DNA of 64,000 bases from Thecamonas trahens ATCC 50062 (Eukaryota > Apusozoa > Apusomonadida > Apusomonadidae). The stretch is from contig NW_013657650.1 of the NCBI RefSeq assembly GCF_000142905.1, positions 242,129 through 306,128 of the forward strand, in the 5' to 3' direction. Positions 46,113-54,991 of the stretch are shown piece by piece; within the stretch, counting starts at the first letter, position 1, and every line of letters starts with the position of its first letter. Both the position numbers and the translations under genes were made by a program. Below the pieces are notes generated by a model, which searched no databases, had not been told where the DNA came from, and saw nothing but the letters and a program-made list of their open reading frames with translations.

Positions 46113-47958
46113 CTAGCTTTGGGAGTCGTCGCTTGCGCGCTCGGCCCCTGACCCATGCTCGACGTCGCTTCTCTCATCACTTGCGCTCGCCCGTGTCATC
46201 TCAACCTCTCCGCTCTCGCTCTCGTGCGCCGGCCCGACCTTGGCCGTCCGTTTCGACGCTGCGCCGGCGATTCCACCGGCTGCGAGCAGCCACGCCACCG
46301 ACCACATGTGCCGTTCGCCCCAAGCGATAAATTTGAGAGCGATAAACGCAGGCTCAGAGACAAGGTACGTGGAGACCCAAGTAGCACCGATCTGGCCGAG
46401 GATGGCGCCGACGTCGATGTTGTGAGAGTCGCCCACAACCTCCGGCCCGGCGACCAGAAAGAATGCTGCGCCGCCGGCACCCACCACCGCCAGCCCTACG
46501 CCGATCGCCATGGCCACAGCCCGCGGGACCTTAGGCCCGTCTGCAAGGAACGGGCCGTCCTGCACTGTCGTCCGGAACAGCTCCACACCCAGCACCGTCG
46601 ACAGGATGGTGCCCACCACAAATGAGAGCAGGAACGACGAGCCGATGTTCTCGATCGATCCGCCGGGCTCCGCCAGGTTGTCGAGATTGAGCGCAGCCAC
46701 AACCGCCACAGACAAGACCTGCAGCAGCAGCGAGAGCGTCAGGCCTATGATTCGCGGAATGAACGAGTACGGATCGCCGACCGGGTGGGCGAAAATGCCG
46801 ATGATTGACGACTCGCGCATGATCTTGGTCACAATGTTGACCGAGACCAGGCGGTCCTGGTTGGCGAGAGCAAACGACGAGGCCTTGGACCGCTTGAAAG
46901 CAGCGACAATGAGAAAAGCAACTGCGGCAGCGACAATGAGGTAGACCGAGATCGAGGTCGACGACGACGGCGACGAAAAGTGGTCCGGCGACGCCTGGAA
47001 GCCTTCGCCGCCCGAGTTGGCGAAGCCAAAGCAGCGCGGGTAGACCCATTCGTTGTCGTCAAAGCCTCGCTTGCATCCAGGCGAGACGGTAAAGTCGACC
47101 GGCGGAAAGCCGGCGTCGTTACAGTTGGCCCGATCACAGTCGGGGGTGGAGCAAAGGAGGCCACCCGGCACGCCCGACCGACACTCCATGGTGAGGAATC
47201 CCGAATCCATGGGAATGCATGCTCCAACCTCGGCGTAAAACACCGCATCGGGCGGAGAGTGCAGGCTCGAGCATGTCTCGTTGGACGGCGGCGTCGGTCC
47301 GAACCACGTATGGAACTCGATTCCCTGTACAAACCGCTCCGGCGGCGTGGGGAACCTGTCCAGACACTCGAACTTGCGAAAGCCCTTCTCCTCATCATGG
47401 GAGCGGATGTCCTTATTCGAGTAACATTCGCCTGGTGTGAGGATCTTGGTCAAGGTGAGGTTGTTGACCGGCGGATCGAGCTGGTGCGGACAGACGGTGC
47501 CGTGCCACACCTCGATCCGGCCGTCCGCCGTGCAGATGATGGCCTCAACCTCATTTGTACAATCATTGCAACTCTGCGAACATGCCCCATCCACCCCATG
47601 CGGTGGATGCGCAAACTCGACCAGCGCCTTGTCCCGTGAGCTGATGACCATCGCCCATTCCGTCCATTCCGCCCGCCACCCGGCCACACACGGCCGCCTC
47701 GACCCAAGTGAGTCCCCCTTTCTCCCTCCTCCGTCCGCCTAACATGCGCTCTCCATTGCCACGCGTACCATCGCACAGTCGGATCATCGCCATAGAGCTG
47801 CTCGAGCACATGCTTGAACCCATTAAGTGGAGGCCCAACTGGCCCAGGTGGTACGGGACCTGGCCCAGGTGGTACGGGACCTGGCCCAGGTGGTACGTGT
47901 TGCTCGTCAGGGCCACCAAGAGCAGCACGACGAGGACCAAACTCATGCACCTCCGCAT
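46113..47958 (-). CDS. Cys-rich ectodomain multi-pass membrane protein (5' structure uncertain)
   Basis: The secure part is 46113-47687: a Cys-rich ectodomain of about 220 residues (CSQSCNDC, CRSGVPGG, CSTPDCDRANCNDAGF) and then about five hydrophobic segments (SVYLIVAAAVAFLIVAAF; GLTLSLLLQVLSVAVVAAL; FLLSFVVGTILSTVLGV; AMAIGVGLAVVGAGGAAFFL; MWSVAWLLAAGGIAG) and an acidic tail. Upstream, a signal peptide (MSLVLVVLLLVALTSNT) is encoded at about 47895-47958, followed by Pro-Gly 7-residue repeats and GFKHVLEQLYGDDP in a frame one base off. The connection to the ectodomain needs either a second missing base or an intron such as GTACGC (about 47768) to CAG (about 47641), which keeps phase. No homologous family recognised. 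The start at 47958 is provisional. Confidence 0.6.
47839..47898. repeat. 21-bp tandem repeat, three copies
   Basis: Three direct copies of CTGGCCCAGGTGGTACGGGAC, the last slightly changed. It is a multiple of three, so it would code a 7-residue repeat in any frame; in the minus frame it gives VPPGPGP just after the predicted signal peptide. Confidence 0.9.
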
Positions 47959-48017
47959 GACGGTGGCGTATATAAGGGAACTCATGCACCTCCGCATGAC
48001 GGTGGCGTATATAAGGG
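47942..48017. repeat. 39-bp tandem duplication containing a TATA box and start codons
   Basis: Two nearly perfect 39-bp copies, each with TATATAAG on the plus strand (47969-47976 and 48008-48015) and, on the minus strand, two in-frame ATGs (MRRCM). The period of 13 codons keeps the minus frame open through both copies. The TATA-like element could serve the minus gene, a plus transcript, or both. Confidence 0.85.
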
Positions 48018-48187
48018 GGGGGGGGTAGTTGGGTGCGGGTTTGTACGAGTAACCTCACCCTTGCTTGCCTCTTTCCTGGCGTCGAGTGTCTGCCTCTAGG
48101 TACCAATCAGTCTCTCTGCTATCCTGTTGGTCGTTGTCTTCGTGTCGTCTTGGTCGTCGTCCCCGTTCTCCACACTTTTCCGCCAAT

Positions 48188-48322
48188 ATGGGCGGCGTTG
48201 TGTCACGCCCTTCCCGCCTTTTCTTTTTGAAGGAGCACCGAGGGAATGCGCGCAAGCTGTGGAAATGCGACGAGCTCAGCCCGCTGTGTCACGCCATCAT
48301 GCTCGATGTCGAGTCGGAGTGA
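48188..48322 (+). CDS. Possible small acylated protein (weak candidate)
   Basis: A 44-residue frame, MGGVVSRPSRLFFLKEHRGN onward to SE, starting with an N-myristoylation-type MGG and basic residues. A TATATAAG lies 173-180 bp upstream, and a GTGAGT at 48319 overlaps the stop, so it might be the first exon of a longer gene. No downstream exon in the right phase was found. The 98-residue minus-strand frame at 48203-48499 overlaps it. The rest of 48018-48743 shows nothing else I can support. Confidence 0.22.
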   Translation: MGGVVSRPSRLFFLKEHRGNARKLWKCDELSPLCHAIMLDVESE

Positions 48323-48743
48323 GTGAGCAACCAGCGTGGTGGTGATGGTGATCTTGGCGCTATTCCCAGCCGTGATGTCGTCCCACACTGACAGAAGCAT
48401 TCCGTGACGGAACAAGCCGCCTCCAAGCGAGATAACAATGGAGGCAATACTACCACCCCAGCTCCGCAAGCCGTTGATGGCATTACTCAGAGTTGTCACG
48501 ATCGCCTTGAGGCTCCTGAACGTGCTCCTCGACGGCTACTTCTTCGCCGTCGTTCGCTTTTACTCCCAATTGCGCCGCGGCTATGATGTTTGGCCTAATT
48601 CGGCGTTCGGCCGATCCTGTGGGCCATCCACGGCGAGGCACCGACCCTCCCTCCCCTCCCTCCCCCTCCCTCCCTCGCACCGGCGCTCTGACCAGGAATC
48701 ACGTTCGTTCTCTCGCCACACCTCTCTCGAGAGCACGCCACAC

Positions 48744-50260
48744 ATGAAGGCAGGAGTAGTTGCGGCTGTAGGCGCGGCGGTGGCAGCGACGGCTGCGACT
48801 GCATTCTACGCCGGGGCACGCTACGCGGCGGGCAGCCGGAGCGAGTCGACGGCTTCGACGAGGACGGACACCAAGACAGGGGCAGGGGCAGGGGCAGGGG
48901 CTGGAGCTGAGAGCGTGGGCGATGGAGGGATCGGCGGAGGATGTGATGCGGACGATGAGCTCCTTCATGCGCAGCAGTTCAAGCGTTGCGTGGCGTTCCT
49001 GGGCGAGGAGGGCTTTGGCCGGCTGCGTGGGGCGACGGTGGTGGTGGTGGGATGCGGCGGCGTCGGCTCGCACTGCGCGCACATGCTCGCGCGATCAGGG
49101 GTGGGTACGCTTGTGCTGATTGACTTTGACCAAGTGACACTCTCGTCGCTCAACCGCCACGCGACGGCGACGTGGGCGGACGTGGGCAAGCCCAAGGTGA
49201 CGGCGATGGCGGCGGCGTTTGCGGCGTCGGCGCCGGCTGTCAAGGTTGTGGCCAAGCCACTGATGTTCACAGGCGAGGCCGCAGCCGAGCTGCTGCTGGG
49301 CGCGGGCGGTGAGGCGCCGGACTTTGTCATCGACTGCATCGACAACCGCAAGACCAAGGTCGACCTGCTCATGTACTGCACCGACAACGACATTCCAGTG
49401 GTGTCGTCGATGGGCGCCGGCGCGCGGGCGGACCCGTCGCGCATCCGGGTGGCAGACATCATGGAGACGTCGGCTGACGCGTTTGCACGGCGGCTCCGTG
49501 CCGATCTGCGCAAGCGCGGCCTGACCAAGCCTATCCCGTGCGTGTACTCGACTGAGCCGGCCGGCTCGACGCTCGCGCCACTGCCGGCCGAGGTCGCGGC
49601 GGCACCCGACGAGTACACCCTCTTCCCGGACCTGCACTTTCGGGTCTCGATCATTCCGGTCCTCGGCATGGTGCCGGCCATGTTTGGCAACGCGCTCGCG
49701 GCATTTGTCGTCATGGAGATCAGCCGCCCCGTCGAGCCGGTGCCGGACGAGGTTGCGCTCGACCCGGATGCGCCGGCGTCCAAGACCCGCGTTGCGCCGT
49801 CCAAGGTGGTGAACCACGCCCAGGGCGCGCCGAACCGCAACGAGCGTTTTTTGCCAACCTTGCCGGCGATGCACGCCAACACAAGGAGACCGAGGCGGAG
49901 CGGTCGCCGCTCGGGGCCGAGCTCGACGCCGCCTTTCCGGGCTGGACCTTTTCCAAGGCCGACGCCAAGTATGTGGCCATCGAAATGTGGCACAATGTGT
50001 CGGCCCGGCGTGGGCACGCCTCGCGCCGGCTCACACTTGTTCGGTGGGATCCGGCGGCGCCATCGGTCCCGGCCAACCTCGTGCTTGTCACCCGGAAAGA
50101 GGCCAAGGCCATGAGCGCCGTCCCGCTGGCCGAGCGCGCCGCCCGCTATGGCACCGACTGGGTCGCCTGGGTCGAGTCGCGCCTCGCCATGGGCCGCGCC
50201 TACATGGAGCGCGTCCGCGACGAAGCCGCCGCCATGGCCAGTGCCGATGCCGACGCGTAG
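48744..50260 (+). CDS. TcdA/Tcd1-type E1-like enzyme (tRNA ct6A dehydratase), one homopolymer frameshift
   Basis: About 505 residues. An N-terminal hydrophobic segment (VVAAVGAAVAATAATAFYAG) could anchor it in the mitochondrial outer membrane, as in yeast Tcd1/Tcd2. ThiF/E1 fold: VVVVGCGGVGSHCAHMLARS (nucleotide loop), LIDFDQVTLSSLNRH, FVIDCIDNRKTKVDLLMYC, SSMGAGARADPSRI, then CVYSTE. This family adenylates and cyclises threonylcarbamoyl-adenosine at position 37 of tRNAs. The frame breaks in a run of six T at 49847-49852; seven T would join FANLAGDA onward to a C-terminal domain ending at 50260 (FPGWTFSKADAKYVAIEMWH). Start chosen at MKAGVV; an upstream in-frame ATG at 48438 is followed by implausible sequence. 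Confidence 0.85.
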
Positions 50261-50287
50261 AGCCTGCTCCAGTATATCCCAGCAAAT

Positions 50288-50347
50288 GCGCCACCAGCAT
50301 GTGCGCCATCAGCATGTGCGCCATCAGCTTGTGCGCCCTGAGCATGT
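50288..50347. repeat. 15-bp tandem repeat, four copies
   Basis: Four copies of a GCGCCATCAGCATGT-like unit just downstream of the E1-like gene, each with one or two changes. Noncoding as far as can be seen. Confidence 0.85.
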
Positions 50348-50564
50348 TCGACCGGACATGCCATGTCGCACAAGCCAAGCTGTAAACCGGCACACCGGCA
50401 CACCTGTGCATGGTCTGTAGTAGAGGCACTGCCATCCCAGCGTGTGCCTGGGAAGGTGATGATGGGGAAGATGTTATGATGGATGAGCGGGAGCTTGTGC
50501 AGCAGACCTTGAACTTGCATGTGATTCATTCGACGACAACCAATGAATGCGTAAGGAGGTCGAG

Positions 50565-50641
50565 GGAGGGAAAGGAAGAGGAGGAGGGAGGGGGGGGGAA
50601 GGGGGGGGGGAGGGGGGAGGGGAGGGGGGAGGGGAGGGGGA
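50565..50641. repeat. GGGA/G-run tract
   Basis: About 75 bp of G-runs separated by A on the plus strand, within 50348-50940. That interval holds no recognised gene; its 3' part (50760-50880) is conversely C-rich and leads into the next gene. Confidence 0.8.
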
Positions 50642-50940
50642 GCCATTTGAACTAATATGGAAGCCATCTCGGAAATAGTCAGACTGTTTGGAGTATTCCG
50701 AATTGGCGCTGACTGTGGACCACACCGCACTCAACCAGCCCACACCCGACCAATCTAACAGTCCTCACCCCTTCCTCACTCCCCCACCCCCCCCCCACCC
50801 CACCCTCCACCCCCCACCACGCCACATACTACGACACACTCTGGTGTACCTCTGGTTGTACCCTTCTCCATCCCCCCCCTTGCTGGCTATCCAAGTGGTG
50901 AACAAGAAGCATACCCGCACGTGCGAGCTGACTACCAACC

Positions 50941-51804
50941 ATGTCGTCCATGGTCTCTCTGGTCCGCAAGGCACTCCGTCGGCCACCGTCACCACCACCG
51001 TCATCTCCAGTTGCAGGCTATTCTCCGTCAAAACGATTTGGTGATAATGGTCCGGCGTCGGCTTCGTCTGCCCATGCCGCGCCCAACTCGTCGCCTCATC
51101 ATCATCCTCCTCATCATCACGCCCTCAAGCCAAGGGCTCTTGCTACCAAGCTTGCCGCATGTATGGTTGTCCCTGATGCCGATGACTGTGCCCTTGGCCA
51201 GGCAGACATGGATGGTCTGGCTGCGGCTGCGGCGGGCGAAGATGCTGATCTTTATCCGCCGCGCCACATGCGGGCGCTCAGTGACGACGATGACGGCGAC
51301 GACGACGATGGCCTGCTGATCGGCCACGCCCAGTTTGGCGCTTTCCAGGACAGCGATGAAGACGTCGATGACGACGATGAGTGGGTCCTGGTCGAGTTTG
51401 ATGACCTCAACTCGCTGCTCATCACAGACGCGCTGGCCGCAGGAGCAGCCGCCGACACTGCAGCCGCTGAAGACGCCGACGCAGGCCTTGCCGGCCTAGC
51501 GTCGATGGACGTCGCAGGCGGCATGGCCCACGTGCCGGGCCTCCCCACTGCGCTCAGCAGACGCAAGCGCCGCCGCGACGCGCTCGAGCTCGCGTCTCAA
51601 GCGCCGGGCGTCTTCCCGGCCTTCTCTATGCTCCCCAAGATCGACGACGACTTTGTCGGCGACGTCGACGCCGACTATCACACAATCCCTTTCCGCTCGC
51701 ACCCGACCGGGCGCACAGGCTCCTCATTCTCATCACTGCCGGAGATGGGCTCGTCTCGCGGTTTGGTCCGGCCGCGCAAGCGGCGCAAGTCGCTGCAGGA
51801 CTGA
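50941..51804 (+). CDS. Unknown acidic protein with basic nuclear-signal-like motifs
   Basis: 287 residues starting MSSMVSLVRKALRR. Two acidic segments (DDDDGDDDDG and SDEDVDDDDEW), a His/Pro patch near residue 50 and two basic motifs (RRKRRRD at about 203 and RPRKRRKS at the C-terminus) that look like nuclear localisation signals. One helix-like stretch (EFDDLNSLLITDALAAGA) could be an interaction motif. No domain recognised; a chromatin- or transcription-associated role is only a guess. Uninterrupted frame after a C-rich leader. Confidence 0.6.
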   Translation: MSSMVSLVRKALRRPPSPPPSSPVAGYSPSKRFGDNGPASASSAHAAPNSSPHHHPPHHHALKPRALATKLAACMVVPDADDCALGQADMDGLAAAAAGEDADLYPPRHMRALSDDDDGDDDDGLLIGHAQFGAFQDSDEDVDDDDEWVLVEFDDLNSLLITDALAAGAAADTAAAEDADAGLAGLASMDVAGGMAHVPGLPTALSRRKRRRDALELASQAPGVFPAFSMLPKIDDDFVGDVDADYHTIPFRSHPTGRTGSSFSSLPEMGSSRGLVRPRKRRKSLQD

Positions 51805-51939
51805 TCTTAGTGAACAACAGAGTACATCATTCCTTGTGGCCGCCACGAGGGTCGGGCAGCACTTGGTGCACATGTCATCATTCCACGTGGGCACCATGGG
51901 AGCTTGGCCGATAAGATGTAAAACGAAGGGTTGACGGCT

Positions 51940-52335
51940 CTAGCCACCATCGCCACGCGCCGCGACCAGGCCTGCACAGTACCCGGCGTGGTACCAGGCG
52001 TGGAGCAGGTCTACCAGGACCGGGTCGTCTGCAATCCTCTGCGGCAGCGGAAGCGATGGGGCAATGGTCTCGACTACGTGTGGAGCTTGTTCGCCATCCG
52101 ATGCCGATGCCGATGCCGATGCCGATACCTCCTCCCAGGCCCCCGGCAGCAGGTCCGAGCCAACCGAGTCAGCTGAGCCGACCGAGTTGGCCGACTCATC
52201 GACCATGTTGTCGCCTGTTGGTGCACAATCAGGCGGAGGACCAGGGAGAGGAGTCTGAATGTGCTGGTATGTAGCAGATGATGCGAGAGTGGTGAATGCA
52301 GCTGCTAGGGCGTCGTCGTCGATGGGGGCTGCCAT
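51940..52335 (-). CDS. SMN: Minimal SMN-like protein (Gemin2-binding helix plus YG box, no Tudor)
   Basis: 131 residues from MAAPIDDDALAAAF. The N-terminal helix IDDDALAAAFTTLASS parallels the Gemin2-binding helix of SMN (WDD-x-ALI-x-AYD). The C-terminus LLHAWYHAGYCAG matches the YG-zipper oligomerisation box (LL-x2-WY-x-SGY-x2-GY). Between them is a short acidic/Ser-Ala linker with no Tudor domain. This is the layout of the fission yeast SMN (about 150 residues). SMN assembles Sm cores on snRNAs. The longer start at 52416 adds leader sequence only. It is convergent with the acidic nuclear-type gene and shares orientation with the methyltransferase upstream. Confidence 0.72.
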   Translation of the reverse strand: MAAPIDDDALAAAFTTLASSATYQHIQTPLPGPPPDCAPTGDNMVDESANSVGSADSVGSDLLPGAWEEVSASASASASDGEQAPHVVETIAPSLPLPQRIADDPVLVDLLHAWYHAGYCAGLVAARGDGG

Positions 52336-52473
52336 GGCGGGAGTGAGGTGGTGGCCGGAGCTGAAAGGGGGGGAGGCGGGCAGCGACAGGAGGGAGAAGG
52401 CGAGTGATCGCGACAAGGTGAATGGGCACGTGTTTGCGTGTGAGGACAGACAGGGGCAATATGGGCGGAGAAT

Positions 52474-53836
52474 CTACAGCTCCTTGGGCGGCGGCGGCGG
52501 CGGCGGCTTGGAGATGACCGGCGGCTTGGAGGTCTTGGCAGCCTTTGCTTCGGCGGCGAGAGCAGCGGCGGTGGCGGCGTCGGTGATGACGGGCGTGGGC
52601 GGCGGCGGCGGGATCTTCTCGGCAATGACGACTTCGGAGGCGACGCCCCACTTGGAGATGACGTTGTGGTGGGTGATCTTCCACTGCGAGTCGGGAAGGT
52701 AGTCGCGGGTCCGGATGGGCCGCGAGCCGGCAAGGAGCGGCGGGTAGATGGCGTAGAGCGAGGACCACATCGAGGTGACAAAGGTGGAGATCAACGAGTT
52801 GCCACGGGTCTGCGAGACGAGGCAGACCCGGCCGTAGTCGTCGCGGACCTCTTTGTGGGCGTAGCTGATGATGGCCTCGATGTCCGAGGGCGGAATCTTG
52901 TCGAGGACGTAGGTGGCGATGACGGCGTCAAAGCCCTTCCAGTTGAGACGCGACGAGCCGTGCTTCGAGTTGCGAGTCCGGCCGACGGCGAGGTCGTTGC
53001 GCGGATCGTCGTCGCGCTTCCAGCGGATGCAAGCACGGCCAGTGTCGAGGTGCTTGGAGACGCGATGGACGGTGGTGTGGAACATCTTCTCAGAGACCTC
53101 AAAGCCCTCGTAGGTGGCGTTGGCCGGCATTCGCTTGTCGAGGAGGAACTGAGCAAGACCACCATTCCCCGGACCAAACTCAAGCACGCCCCACACATCC
53201 TTGAGCTGGCACTTGCGGATCATCTCGTTCATGGCCGGGCCTGCGTACCAGTGGTACAACGTCTCATGCATGTCACCGAGGCTGTGCACGCCAAAGCAGA
53301 GGTGTGCGTGTGTGAGTGATAGGTGATCAGAGGTCGCAGAGTGTGGGGAAGAAAAGGGACCAGAAAAAAGGACTGCCCGACAAAGGGGGGGGGGTGCTCC
53401 AGCAGCAGCCAGCCACAGGTGCCAGGCGAGCCGGGGAAGGGGGCGGGGGGGAGAAGGAATGACGGGGGCGTGGGCATGGGTATGAGTATGGGGCGTACAA
53501 GTCAAAGGCGGAGACCAGTTCGTGCTTAGGAAGGGCGTCGAGTGGCTTCTCTGTGCCAAGCAGCAGCATCTGGCCATGGAGGAAGAGAGCGAGGAAGGGG
53601 AGGGCGAGGAGGAGGAGGCAGATGTACCAGGGGAAGAAGCAGACAGGCGGAGGGAGAGGACGACGCCGCACCACTCTCTTCTTCTTCTTCTTCCTCTTGC
53701 TCCTCACATCATCTGCTCCTCTTCCTCCATCTCCTTCTCCTTCATTGCCATGGCTAGCTGAACCGGGCTGGTGGTCGGCCTTGCGCTGCCGCAGCTCAGA
53801 CTGCGTGCTGACCTCAGTTGCCTCTTGGCTGGACAT
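52474..53836 (-). CDS. Membrane-anchored class I SAM methyltransferase (two exons)
   Basis: 381 residues. Exon 1 (53499-53836) encodes a basic Lys/Arg stretch at about 47-59 and a transmembrane segment at about 66-88 (VCFFPWYICLLLLALPFLAL), a type II anchor. A 217-nt intron (donor GTACGC at 53498, acceptor CACAG at 53282, pyrimidine-rich) keeps phase into exon 2. Exon 2 carries the methyltransferase: VLEFGPGNGGLAQFLL (motif I), YEGFEVSEKM, FDAVIATYVLDKIP (motif IV region) and GRVCLVSQTRG. The C-terminus is a Pro-rich tail with poly-Pro runs. Substrate unknown. It is the left arm of a divergent pair flanking the minisatellite. Confidence 0.78.
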
Positions 53837-53896
53837 GACCTTTTCTGGAGTCGAATGTCGGTCGGGCCCGTAGTCACTGCCGACTGTGCTCGCTGT

Positions 53897-54790
53897 GGCT
53901 GCTGCCCATCACGGTCGGCTGTGGGCGGCTGCTTGCCATCACGGTGGACTAAGGACGGCTGCTTGCCATCGCTATTGACTAAGGACGGCTGCCATCGCTA
54001 TCGACTGCGGACGGCTGCTTGCCATCACGATTGACTAAGGACGGCTGCCATCGCTATCGACTGCGGGCGGCTGCTGGCCATCACGATTGACTAAGGACGG
54101 CTGCTTGTCATCACGATTGACTAAGGACGGCTGCTTGTCATCACAATTGACTAAGGACGGCTGCGATCGCTATCGACTGCGTGCGGCTGTTTGCCATCAC
54201 GATTGACTAAGGACGGCTGCTTGTCATCACGATGGACTAAGGACGGCTGCTTGTCATCACAATTGACTAAGGACGGCTGCCATCGCTATCGACTGCGTGC
54301 GGCTGTTTGCCATCACGATTGACTAAGGACGGCTGCTTGTCATCACGATTGACTAAGGACGGCTGCCATCGCTATCGACTGCGGACGGCTGCTTGCCATC
54401 ACGATTGACTAAGGACGGCTGCCATCGCTATCGACTGCGGGCGGCTGCTGGCCATCACGATTGACTAAGGACGGCTGCTTGTCATCACAATTGACTAAGG
54501 ACGGCTGCCATCGCTATCGACTGCGGACGGCTGCTTGCCATCACGATTGACTAAGGACGGCTGCTTGTCATCACAATTGACTAAGGACGGCTGCCATCGC
54601 TATCGACTGCGGACGGCTGCTTGCCATCACGATTGACTAAGGACGGCTGCCATCGCTATCGACTGCGTGCGGCTGTTTGCCATCACGATTGACTAAGGAC
54701 GGCTGCTTGTCATCACGATGGACTAAGGACGGCTGCTTGTCATCACAATTGACTAAGGACGGCTGCCATCGCTATCGACTGCACGATTGA
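53897..54790. repeat. Two-monomer minisatellite (30 bp and 26 bp units)
   Basis: About 0.9 kb built from two related monomers: a 30-bp unit ending GATTGACTAAGGACGGCT and a 26-bp unit GCCATCGCTATCGACTGCGG plus ACGGCT, mixed in irregular order, about 30 units in total. Both share the ending GACGGCT and differ in the core. Stop codons occur in most frames, so it is noncoding. It fills the divergent intergenic region between the methyltransferase and CH-domain genes; 54791-54991 is ordinary sequence with a short AT-rich patch near 54845-54870. Confidence 0.92.
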
Positions 54791-54991
54791 CTCTTGCCAT
54801 CGCTTGGACAAGGGCCATCTACAGGTTGCTTGCCTAGACATTAGATGCTGAGGAGATTAATTAGAGCCTAGTGACTGGTGCAGCTAGGGCAGCCAGTCAG
54901 ACGGGTGAGCCGAGCCGATCAGCTGCGGGCAAAGTGTGAGCTGGCGAACAGCTGAGAGGCATTCAGACTGCACTTGGACGAGGCGTGAAGG

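Noticed and set aside
47709-47777. Plus-strand intron-like GTGAGT, CTAAC, CACAG signals inside the multi-pass gene
   Set aside because: The frames joined on the plus strand have no recognisable product and hit stops; the secure coding is on the minus strand. Kept only as a reason for caution about the 5' structure.
48203-48499. 98-residue minus-strand frame upstream of the E1-like gene
   Set aside because: Some beta-strand-like pattern, but no recognised domain, no signal for splicing into a larger gene and overlap with another weak frame.
53897-54790. CRISPR-like array
   Set aside because: There are no unique spacers; both monomers are themselves repeated, and the surroundings are eukaryotic.
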